Shown here: positions 15,858-21,958 of the stretch, one piece after another | Layout of the letters: every line of letters starts with the position of its first letter | How positions within the stretch are numbered: the first letter of the stretch is position 1 | Notes under the pieces: generated by a model | What the model was told of the DNA's origin: nothing | What the model saw: the letters and a program-made list of their open reading frames with translations, nothing else | Database searches by the model: none | From: SHLQ01 sp964562985 | Lineage (GTDB): Bacteria; Actinomycetota; Acidimicrobiia; Acidimicrobiales; SHLQ01 | Direction of reading: 5' to 3' | NCBI GenBank assembly: GCA_964562985.1 | Contig: CAZLWE010000042.1 | Span: 1-29,825 of the forward strand | Length of the DNA stretch: 29,825 bases | Translations under genes and position numbers: made by a program

Positions 15858-16577
15858 ATGCGAATCGCCACGTGGAACCTCGAACGCAAGAAGCCGACCA
15901 CTCCCCGAGGAGCCGAAGCCATCGACCACCTGCGTGGGCTCAACGCGGACGTGATCGTGGCTACCGAAGCGCGAACGAACCTGCCCGTGGGCGACGGCCA
16001 GCTGTTCTTCAGCGGCGCACCGCGGGGCTCACGCTTCGCAACCGACGAACGCAAGGTCGTTGTGTGGGCCAAGGGCGAAAGCGAACCGCTCGACATCGAC
16101 TCCCCCATCGACCCCAGCCGCTTCGTCGCTATCAAAACCGAAACCAGCATCGGCACGATCACCGTGTTGGGCATATGCATTACCTGGCACATGGCCGAGG
16201 TCACCTATCACAGCGGCCCGAAGAAGAAGCCGTGGGAAGAGCACTTCGCCTACCTCGAACACCTGACCCCAATCTTCGAGCAGATCGATGGCCCTCTCGT
16301 GGTCGCCGGAGACTACAACCAGCGCATCCCGCGCCAGAAAGGCGGCAACCGTGCGGCCGCCGACGCGCTCCAAGCAACCTTCGACGGCCTCAGCATCGCC
16401 ACCACCGGAATTCTTCCGGGCTGCACCCGACCTGGAATCGACCACATCGCTACCAGCCGGCACCTACGCGCCGTGAACGTTACCGGCTGGCCTCATGACG
16501 TCAACGGCAACCGCCTCAGCGACCACGACGGCGCCATGTGCGAGCTGGGAACGCTAAGCCAGCAGCTCTCGGATTGA
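15858..16577 (+). CDS. Endonuclease/exonuclease/phosphatase (EEP) family protein
   Basis: The protein has 239 residues. The EEP fold shared by ExoIII-type nucleases and sphingomyelinase-like phosphodiesterases is shown by MRIATWNLE (metal-site Asn), DVIVATEAR (metal Glu), VVAGDYNQRIP (catalytic GDxN) and the closing RLSDHDGAMCEL (SDH). No signal peptide is present, so it is probably cytosolic, acting on nucleic acid or a phosphodiester metabolite; the substrate is not evident. ATG 15858 starts directly at the core strand and has a -10 box 8 nt away; the longer frame from 15786 crosses the divergent promoter. The 3' end overlaps the convergent membrane-protein gene by 24 nt. Confidence 0.88.
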   Translation: MRIATWNLERKKPTTPRGAEAIDHLRGLNADVIVATEARTNLPVGDGQLFFSGAPRGSRFATDERKVVVWAKGESEPLDIDSPIDPSRFVAIKTETSIGTITVLGICITWHMAEVTYHSGPKKKPWEEHFAYLEHLTPIFEQIDGPLVVAGDYNQRIPRQKGGNRAAADALQATFDGLSIATTGILPGCTRPGIDHIATSRHLRAVNVTGWPHDVNGNRLSDHDGAMCELGTLSQQLSD

Positions 16578-16988
16578 GCTGGCGCCCGACGCCTTCCAGT
16601 ACTCCCGGGCCGCGAGAGCCGACAACAATACGGTTACCGCCCACAGAACGGTGTGGACGACTTTGAATCCGACGTCCCACTGTGGGTCCAACAAGATCTG
16701 TGTGCCGCGAACGCCGAAACGGAACACGCCACCAGCGATCAATAGCGAGAGCACCGGGAAGTGCCACGTCGACTTGCGGACCATGGTGACAGCTAGCCCA
16801 ACAGCCAGCGCAATCAGCACGCCAGCTACCAGGAACGAGCGGAGCTGCAGGGCGAACATCGCCTCGTCGTCCTCGACGATGTTGCGGGCCCGGCTCCCCC
16901 AGATGCCAACCGTCCACACGGTCAGTAGCCAGCGAGCGAGGCGACCCGAACGCTTGGTGGTGCCTGGTTCTGCGGCGGTGACGGTCAC
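16554..16988 (-). CDS. Small integral membrane protein, unknown function
   Basis: The protein has 144 residues with three clear TM segments: SFLVAGVLIALAVGLAVTMV, HFPVLSLLIAGGVFRFGV and VVHTVLWAVTVLLSALAA. A positively charged N-terminus (KRSGRLARW) precedes WLLTVWTVGIWGSRARNIVED. I do not recognise the family. The GTG start at 16988 has TACGCT 6 nt upstream, which suits a leaderless transcript. Confidence 0.75.
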   Translation of the reverse strand: MTVTAAEPGTTKRSGRLARWLLTVWTVGIWGSRARNIVEDDEAMFALQLRSFLVAGVLIALAVGLAVTMVRKSTWHFPVLSLLIAGGVFRFGVRGTQILLDPQWDVGFKVVHTVLWAVTVLLSALAAREYWKASGASSIRELLA

Positions 16989-16994
16989 GGCCCA

Positions 16995-17000
16995 AGCGTA
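16995..17000 (-). promoter_or_regulatory. -10 element TACGCT, leaderless GTG start
   Basis: On minus, TACGCT is followed by 6 nt and then GTG 16988. No convincing -35 is seen. Confidence 0.35.
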
Positions 17001-17038
17001 ACGCCTTCGCGAAAGTCGTTGACAGCGCGAACGCTGAG

Positions 17039-17722
17039 TTACGCGCTGGCCAGAACCGTGAAGAGCGCGACCACGGCCCTGGTGCCCCCGTGTTCGCCCT
17101 TGAGCGAGTCGTATATTTGCACGCTGATGAGCTCGGGCACGTTGATCTTGCCGGAGTTCGCGGCCTCGGCGAACCAGGCATCGAAGCCTTGTTCTTCATA
17201 GAAGTGCTCATTGATCCCGATGGCACACAAGGCGGTCGGGGCCGCAATCCTGACGAGCTCCGCCAGGGCGGTCGGCCCGAGGTGCCCATGGGTGAACGTT
17301 CCGGTGCTGATGACGCCGTGGTACACGTCGTCCTCGACCGGGACTCGATCCGTGAGGTCGGCTTCGATCATGTTGCGGTAGGCGGGAGTGCCGTGCACGG
17401 TCTGTTTGGTGCGTGCCACGGCGAGCATCTCGGGAGAAATGTCGAGCCCGTCTATGTTGCCCACACCGAGGTTGCCGAGCGCTACGCCGACCACCCCGGT
17501 ACCACAACCAACGTCGGCGATCGATCCGCCCGCAGCGCCTCCGACATCGACAAACGCGTGGACCACGTTCTCGTGATACACATAGCCGCTCGCTTCAACG
17601 AAATCTTCGTCGAAGGTCGATGCCCAACGGCGATACAGATTCCGACTGTCGTCGGGCGTCTCTACCGAATAGGCGAGCTCCAACAGTTCATTCGGGTCCT
17701 TGGAGTCGGAGACGTCGGCCAT
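17039..17722 (-). CDS. Class I SAM-dependent methyltransferase
   Basis: The protein has 227 residues. After an N-terminal segment YRRWASTFDEDFVEASGYVYHE (the YDRWAxxYDxD pattern seen in small-molecule methyltransferases), SAM motif I is SIADVGCGTGVVGVAL. Motif II is NIDGLDISPEMLAVAR, then AYRNMIEADLTDRV and VISTGTFTHGHLGP. The C-terminal KGEHGGTRAVVALFTVL strand closes the fold. The layout resembles METTL27/Williams-Beuren-type methyltransferases, but the substrate is unknown. It is monocistronic, 50 nt upstream of the membrane-protein gene on the same strand. Confidence 0.9.
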   Translation of the reverse strand: MADVSDSKDPNELLELAYSVETPDDSRNLYRRWASTFDEDFVEASGYVYHENVVHAFVDVGGAAGGSIADVGCGTGVVGVALGNLGVGNIDGLDISPEMLAVARTKQTVHGTPAYRNMIEADLTDRVPVEDDVYHGVISTGTFTHGHLGPTALAELVRIAAPTALCAIGINEHFYEEQGFDAWFAEAANSGKINVPELISVQIYDSLKGEHGGTRAVVALFTVLASA

Positions 17723-17877
17723 GACCTATGACTAGCACAGGCTCATGCAGCGCGACGCAGCGTTCCTTCGAGGGCGTCTGCGACCTTGCCGACTCGTCTC
17801 GGGCGAGCGATCCCCGCCGTTTCAGCGTGGCGCCAAAGTATCACTAGGCAGTAGCGCAGGTACCAGGCGGAACCGAG

Positions 17878-18166
17878 ATGGCAGCGGCACATACCGCGAA
17901 TCGCCAACGCGTCTATGACCAAGGCAGCCCGACGACCGCAGTCGTGCAAGACGTTCGACGCGGGTACCTTCGCGACTACATCGTTACCTGGTCCTACGTC
18001 TATGGCGGCGCCACGTTCGAAGGAACGGCGGGTGCGACTCTCGCTGTGGGAAACACCATGGAACCCGGCGACAACCTCTGGGTGCTGGTCGACTCCCAAG
18101 ACCCAACCAAGTCGGTCGAGTGGCCCGCTGGGGTTCGCGTCCGACGACCCTTCCGTCGGCCAGTAA
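17878..18166 (+). pseudogene. DUF3592-like fragment, probably frameshifted
   Basis: From ATG 17878 the frame encodes RQRVYDQGSPTTAVVQDVRR, YIVTWSYVYGGATFEGTA and DNLWVLVDSQDPTKSVEWP. This beta-rich pattern resembles DUF3592 proteins (sequence ... V.YxxxGxxYxGxA ... VxVDPxDPxxS). The same frame then becomes Arg-rich and runs 247 nt into the next gene, which is implausible. Skipping one base at about 18121-18132 gives GFASDDPSVGQ and a stop at 18166, 31 nt before the next start. The usual TM segments of DUF3592 proteins are absent, so this is likely a damaged or remnant gene, or a sequencing error. The preceding 155 nt (17723-17877) hold no gene I can support. Confidence 0.35.
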
Positions 18167-18185
18167 GACCGGGGCGCTGCCGCGG

Positions 18186-18191
18186 TAGCGT
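18186..18191 (+). promoter_or_regulatory. -10 element TAGCGT, leaderless start
   Basis: TAGCGT is followed by 6 nt and then ATG 18198, which places the expected transcription start on the A of the ATG. Confidence 0.4.
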
Positions 18192-18197
18192 CTCTCC

Positions 18198-18644
18198 ATG
18201 GAGCTGTCCGCGTTCGATGAAGTTGCCGAATATGTTCGTGCACTGCTTCCAAGCGAATACGACGGGGCGCGGATTCGCTCGCATCGCCGCGGCGTCAAGA
18301 TCTGGTTCGGCGAGGAGAAAGCCGCCAAGGAGCATTACGAGGCACAGCTGCTTGCCCGCCGCCACGTCGATGGCAGGTCCGGGATGGCCGTGGAGATCGG
18401 GTTTCACAGCGAGTACCCCAAACGCGAACAGAACGAAGACGTGATGAGCGCGCTCGTCGGGCACGAGAAGAAGTGGCGCAAGGCGCTCGGTCCCGACGCC
18501 TCGGCAGGCATCTTTTTTGGCGCCGACAACTGGACCCGACTTTCCGAGGCGTGGATCGAGCCCGACGAGGACGACCCCGATTTCTCCTTCGAAGTCGCGA
18601 GCCGGGCCGTCGACTACATCACGGCCATCGAACCACTGCGTTAG
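18198..18644 (+). CDS. Conserved-looking hypothetical protein
   Basis: This soluble protein has 148 residues. It has an N-terminal helix (FDEVAEYVRALLP), RIRSHRRGVKIWFGEEKAAKEHYEAQLL, then GMAVEIGFHSEYPKREQNEDVM and DFSFEVASRAVDYITAIEPLR. No catalytic motif is seen and I do not recognise the family. Codon use matches the neighbours and the start has a leaderless -10, so I take it as real. Confidence 0.65.
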   Translation: MELSAFDEVAEYVRALLPSEYDGARIRSHRRGVKIWFGEEKAAKEHYEAQLLARRHVDGRSGMAVEIGFHSEYPKREQNEDVMSALVGHEKKWRKALGPDASAGIFFGADNWTRLSEAWIEPDEDDPDFSFEVASRAVDYITAIEPLR

Positions 18645-18691
18645 CCGCCCTGCTCCCATGAGTCTTTTGACCGTCACCGGCCGCACGTACC

Positions 18692-18730
18692 TAGGCTTCC
18701 GGTGCTCCGCAAGCTCTGCTAGGAAGCCTA
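18692..18730 (+). terminator. Inverted repeat after the 148-residue gene
   Basis: TAGGCTTCC and GGAAGCCTA form a perfect 9-bp stem with a 21-nt loop, 47 nt after the stop. No T-run follows. It is a candidate terminator, RNA element or operator. Confidence 0.35.
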
Positions 18731-18758
18731 CTTCTGGGTTGTGACAGCCTCCCCGGCC

Positions 18759-18778
18759 GCGGGTCCCGCGGGACCCGC
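18759..18778. promoter_or_regulatory. Perfect 20-bp palindrome upstream of a methyltransferase gene
   Basis: GCGGGTCCCG-CGGGACCCGC is perfectly self-complementary. It ends 31 nt before ATG 18810 and 18 nt before the TACGCT -10, so it covers the -35 region, where a bound dimeric repressor would block RNA polymerase. Confidence 0.45.
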
Positions 18779-18796
18779 CCGGCAGACATCTAGGGA

Positions 18797-18802
18797 TACG
18801 CT
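18797..18802 (+). promoter_or_regulatory. -10 element TACGCT, leaderless start
   Basis: TACGCT, then 7 nt, then ATG 18810. The 20-bp palindrome occupies the -35 position instead of a recognisable -35 hexamer. Confidence 0.35.
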
Positions 18803-18809
18803 CACACCC

Positions 18810-19406
18810 ATGTGGGAAGAGCGTTACTCGAATCACGAGGACTACCTGTTCGGCCGTGCCCCGGCCCACGTCCTCCGGGACAATCCGTGGATCACAGATG
18901 GCGCCAAGACCGCGTTGTGCGTCGCCGACGGTGAAGGCCGCAACTCGGTGTTCCTCGCCAAGCAGGGCATTGCCGCCACCTCGTTCGACCTTTCCTCTAC
19001 CGCTATTGAACGGACGCATTCGCTCGCAGCCGCCGCGGGTGCATCAGTCGATGCGAACGTCTCGCTGTGGGAGGACTGGGACTGGTCGCGAAGTTTCGAT
19101 TTGGTCGTCGGAATCTTCGTGCAGTTCGCCGGCCCCGACTTCCGCCCGCAACAGTTCGAGAACCTCCGCTCGGCAACGAGTCCTGGTGGCCGCCTGGTGC
19201 TCCATGGTTTCACCACGAAGCAACTCGAGTACGGAACCGGCGGCCCTCCTGTGGTCGAGAACCTCTACACCGAAGAGCTGCTTCGCGACGCGTTCGGAGA
19301 CTGGAACATCGCCCGCTTGGCCAGCTACGAGGGCGAACAGACATCTGGCACCGCTCATGTCGGCAACGCAGCACTGATCGACCTCGTCGTCGATCGACCA
19401 ACCTGA
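18810..19406 (+). CDS. SAM-dependent methyltransferase (TehB-like)
   Basis: The protein has 198 residues. The start MWEERYSNHEDYLFGRAPAHVL is typical of small TehB/thiopurine-type methyltransferases. SAM motif I is CVADGEGRNSVFLAKQG (an LDxxCGEGRNS variant without the Cys), then ATSFDLSSTAIERTHSLA. FDLVVGIFVQFAGPDFR and GGRLVLHGFTTKQLEYGTGG complete the core. Such enzymes methylate small thiols, metalloids or drugs; the substrate is not evident. ATG 18810 matches the family start; the frame continues upstream to 18741 across the palindrome without support. Confidence 0.88.
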   Translation: MWEERYSNHEDYLFGRAPAHVLRDNPWITDGAKTALCVADGEGRNSVFLAKQGIAATSFDLSSTAIERTHSLAAAAGASVDANVSLWEDWDWSRSFDLVVGIFVQFAGPDFRPQQFENLRSATSPGGRLVLHGFTTKQLEYGTGGPPVVENLYTEELLRDAFGDWNIARLASYEGEQTSGTAHVGNAALIDLVVDRPT

Positions 19407-19426
19407 TCGAGCAGCTAGCGGCCGAG

Positions 19427-19432
19427 TAGCCT
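19427..19432 (+). promoter_or_regulatory. -10 element TAGCCT, leaderless GTG start
   Basis: TAGCCT, then 7 nt, then GTG 19440. No ribosome binding site is visible. Confidence 0.35.
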
Positions 19433-19439
19433 CATCCAG

Positions 19440-20306
19440 GTGAGTGAAACAGACACAACAGTCCGAGTCGGCGGCGTCCCCGAGCACTTCAACTTGCCAT
19501 GGTTGTCGGCGATCGAGCGCGCCTCCTTCGATGACTTAGGCGTCACCGTGGAGTGGATCGACTTCCCAGGAGGGACAGGCGCGATCATGTCGGCGCTGGC
19601 CGAGGGCGAAATCGATATGGCCACCCCGCTGACCGAAGGCGCCATCACCGCGATTGCGAACGGCAACCCATCAAAGCTGGTTTCGATGTGGGTGGAGTCG
19701 CCGTTGCTATGGGGTGTGCACGTCGCAGGATCCTCAAAAGCCCAAACGATCGATGATGTGCAAGGTCAACGATTCGCCATTTCCCGTTTCGGATCTGGGT
19801 CCGAACTGATGACTCGTGTCTTGGCAGACGATCTCGGCTGGGAGCTCACCGACGACAGCTGGGTACCCGTCGGCAACCTCGACGGTGCGCTGGCCGCATT
19901 GCCAAACGGCGAGGCTGAGGTCTTTCTCTGGAACCTATCGATGACGCAACCCCACGTCACCGACGGCACCTTCAAGAGGGTCGGCGTCCTGCCGACGCCA
20001 TGGCCGAGTTTCGCAGTGGCCGCGTCAGACACTTTTCTTCACGATGACGCTGGCCTCGCTGCGACCATTGCACGAATCGCTCGGCACGAGGCAAGCATCG
20101 TCAAGGGTTGGGACGACCTAGACCGTGTTGTGGAGCAACGCTACGAACTCGGGGACGGAGGGGCTACTGAGTGGGCATCGACGATCCTGTGGACTGACAT
20201 TGACGCAGCCGTCGACCTGGATGTCGTTGACTCGATTGCCCAACGCATGCATCGCCTCGGGCGCATCGAATCGCTTCCCACACAAGCAACCGACCTCGTT
20301 TCTTGA
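19440..20306 (+). CDS. Cytosolic substrate-binding-protein-like protein (NMT1/SsuA-like fold)
   Basis: The protein has 288 residues. The type II periplasmic-binding pattern is clear: VRVGGVPEHFNLPW at the start, VTVEWIDFPGGTGAIMSALAEGEIDMATPLTEGAI, SSKAQTIDDVQGQRFAISRFGSGSELM, then DGALAALPNGEAEVFLW. This is the layout of nitrate/sulfonate/thiamine-precursor binding proteins. There is no signal peptide or lipobox, and no ABC permease or ATPase adjoins, so a cytosolic sensor, carrier or enzyme role is more likely than transport. Its TGA overlaps the TTG start of the next gene, so the two are translationally coupled. The ligand is unknown. Confidence 0.82.
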   Translation: MSETDTTVRVGGVPEHFNLPWLSAIERASFDDLGVTVEWIDFPGGTGAIMSALAEGEIDMATPLTEGAITAIANGNPSKLVSMWVESPLLWGVHVAGSSKAQTIDDVQGQRFAISRFGSGSELMTRVLADDLGWELTDDSWVPVGNLDGALAALPNGEAEVFLWNLSMTQPHVTDGTFKRVGVLPTPWPSFAVAASDTFLHDDAGLAATIARIARHEASIVKGWDDLDRVVEQRYELGDGGATEWASTILWTDIDAAVDLDVVDSIAQRMHRLGRIESLPTQATDLVS

Positions 20307-20890
20307 GCGGGCTTTCACTCAACGGCCTCCTTACCGACATCAGAGCCTGCACGGTGTGCGCCGACTCGCTCGATCACGAGCCGCGCCCGGTTGTACAGGT
20401 CGGGAGCAACGCCCGGATCGTGATCATCGGTCAAGCACCCGGCCGTAGGGTGCATGAGTCCGGCGTTCCATGGAACGATCCCAGCGGCGACAAGTTGCGC
20501 ACGTGGCTCAACCTCAGCGAGGCCGAGTTCTACGACCCCGACATGGTGGCGATCGTGCCGATGGGGTTCTGCTATCCCGGGTCGGCGAAGTCGGGCGACA
20601 AGCCGCCTCGGCCTGAATGCGCGCCGCTATGGCACGAGCCCCTGCTCTCCCACCTGCCCGACGACCGTCTTGAGGTCGTGATCGGCATGTATGCCCAGAA
20701 GCGCTACATCGCTGATCGGGCCAAGACCCTGACCGAAACCGTTAGGCAATGGGAGCAGTACTTGCCACGCCAGATCGTGATGCCACATCCCTCGCCGCGC
20801 AACCAGCACTGGCTCACCAAGAACCCGTGGTTCGAAGCGGAGACGTTGCCCGCGGTGCAGGATCGGATCGACGAGATGCTCGGCCGCTGA
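20303..20890 (+). CDS. Uracil-DNA glycosylase family protein
   Basis: This 195-residue member of the UDG superfamily (COG1573-like) starts IRACTVCADSLDHEPRPVVQ and has motif A-like GQAPGRRVHESGVPWNDPSG, the FYDPDMVAIVPMGFCYPG segment and motif B-like MPHPSPRNQHW. The family removes uracil from DNA. This subgroup has Cys only in the CTVC pair, without the four-Cys iron-sulfur ligand set of family 4. The GQAPG loop has Arg-Arg where family 4 has other residues, so activity should not be assumed. The TTG start overlaps the upstream TGA by 4 nt. Confidence 0.85.
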   Translation: MSGLSLNGLLTDIRACTVCADSLDHEPRPVVQVGSNARIVIIGQAPGRRVHESGVPWNDPSGDKLRTWLNLSEAEFYDPDMVAIVPMGFCYPGSAKSGDKPPRPECAPLWHEPLLSHLPDDRLEVVIGMYAQKRYIADRAKTLTETVRQWEQYLPRQIVMPHPSPRNQHWLTKNPWFEAETLPAVQDRIDEMLGR

Positions 20891-20900
20891 GGCCTCGGCG

Positions 20901-21410
20901 TCAGGCGACCGCTGGACGCTCTCCGGGCGTGTCACCAGTGTCGGTAACTGCAGCATCAACCACGGCCGCTGCTGGTGGGCTATCCAGTTTGAGCATCTCA
21001 CTTGGAACCTTGATCGCCGTGATCGCGAACCGCACCTCTGCGAGAAAGAAGGTGAGCGCTGCGAGCAGGAGGGCCATCGCGATGATGAAGCTGACTGCGA
21101 TAGGTGTTTCCAAGGGGCCATCGCCGCCGCCTTGAATGAACAGCATCGCGACCATCACACAGACGACGAGACCGGTCGCGACACACAGGCCGATCGACCA
21201 ATTGATGATGCCCATGCGTTTGTTTAGGCCTTGCAACTCAACCACGGTTCGCCGGTGTGCCTCTTCGGAATCATCGGGCATGCGCTCCATCAGAGCCCGT
21301 GATCGATCGACCACGCGTGCGAGCCGTCCGGCGATCACGCCCATCACGCTCGCCGTCGCTACCAGCAAGAAGACGGGGGCGAGGGCGATTTGTATAGTGT
21401 CGGCGAGCAT
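20901..21410 (-). CDS. DUF2721 family membrane protein
   Basis: The protein has 169 residues. The N-terminal MLADTIQIALAPVFLLVATASVMGVIAGRLARVVDR is the hallmark of DUF2721: a TM segment followed by an Arg-rich loop RLARVVDRSRAL. Two more TM segments follow (SIGLCVATGLVVCVMVAMLF and VSFIIAMALLLAALTFFLAEV). Function unknown. ATG 21410 matches the family start and has a GAGG 8 nt upstream; the extension to 21458 is not needed. Confidence 0.85.
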   Translation of the reverse strand: MLADTIQIALAPVFLLVATASVMGVIAGRLARVVDRSRALMERMPDDSEEAHRRTVVELQGLNKRMGIINWSIGLCVATGLVVCVMVAMLFIQGGGDGPLETPIAVSFIIAMALLLAALTFFLAEVRFAITAIKVPSEMLKLDSPPAAAVVDAAVTDTGDTPGERPAVA

Positions 21411-21522
21411 GAATCGGCCTCGGCTAATAGACGTGCGGTACGGAAGAGAACACACCACGACAGAAAAGCTATTCCCCAGTCGGGCAAGTCAAACCCGGCT
21501 CACATCGTCCGAAGTGAGTGTC

Positions 21523-21528
21523 TACTCT
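21523..21528 (+). promoter_or_regulatory. -10 element TACTCT
   Basis: TACTCT is followed by 7 nt and ATG 21536 of a ten-codon ORF, so the transcript would begin with the leader ORF. The -35 is weak (TCACAT). Confidence 0.3.
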
Positions 21529-21535
21529 GAACAGC

Positions 21536-21568
21536 ATGAACCGCGACAAGCTCACGTGGACCACATAG
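21536..21568 (+). CDS. Putative 10-residue leader peptide
   Basis: MNRDKLTWTT is followed by TAG at 21566-21568, and the next base begins the GTG start of the 129-residue gene. The expected transcription start is next to this ATG. Ribosomes finishing the leader would be placed directly on the GTG, which has no ribosome site of its own. No run of one amino acid suggests attenuation. It could be accidental. Confidence 0.3.
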   Translation: MNRDKLTWTT

Positions 21569-21958
21569 GTGAGCGAAGCAAACAAGCCCCTACCGGCACA
21601 CAAGCGGCCGGTCGATCCGACCCCGGTGCACACCCAGGACCTCCCCGACCTTCCGATCGCGACCTACAACATCCCAGCCGACGCATGGATTGAGGCGCCC
21701 GCGGCGCTGCTCGAGTCCGGCGCCGATATCGGCGAACCCACGATCATGTACAAACGCCGCATCGGGCCGTGGTTGTTGTGGCGCGCGGGCCCGGCACGAA
21801 AGGCCGACGCCCGCTACGTCGCCCTCCATCACGCCGACCTCACCCGTATCCACACCTTCCGCATCTATCCCGACGGCTCAGGCGAAGGGGTCGGCCCCAA
21901 CGGCACCGATCACCAACGATTTCGGACGTGGAAAGAGGAGCTCAACGAGACGGCGTAG
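21569..21958 (+). CDS. Hypothetical protein
   Basis: The protein has 129 residues. The N-terminus is Pro-rich (KPLPAHKRPVDPTPVHTQDLPDLP), the core is TIMYKRRIGPWLLWRAGPARKADARYVAL, and the end reads THTFRIYPDGSGEGVGPNGTDHQRFRTWKEEL-like beta hairpins. The compact beta-rich domain contains no recognised motif. Its GTG start abuts a possible leader peptide. The 3' end overlaps the convergent gene by 17 nt. Confidence 0.65.
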   Translation: MSEANKPLPAHKRPVDPTPVHTQDLPDLPIATYNIPADAWIEAPAALLESGADIGEPTIMYKRRIGPWLLWRAGPARKADARYVALHHADLTRIHTFRIYPDGSGEGVGPNGTDHQRFRTWKEELNETA

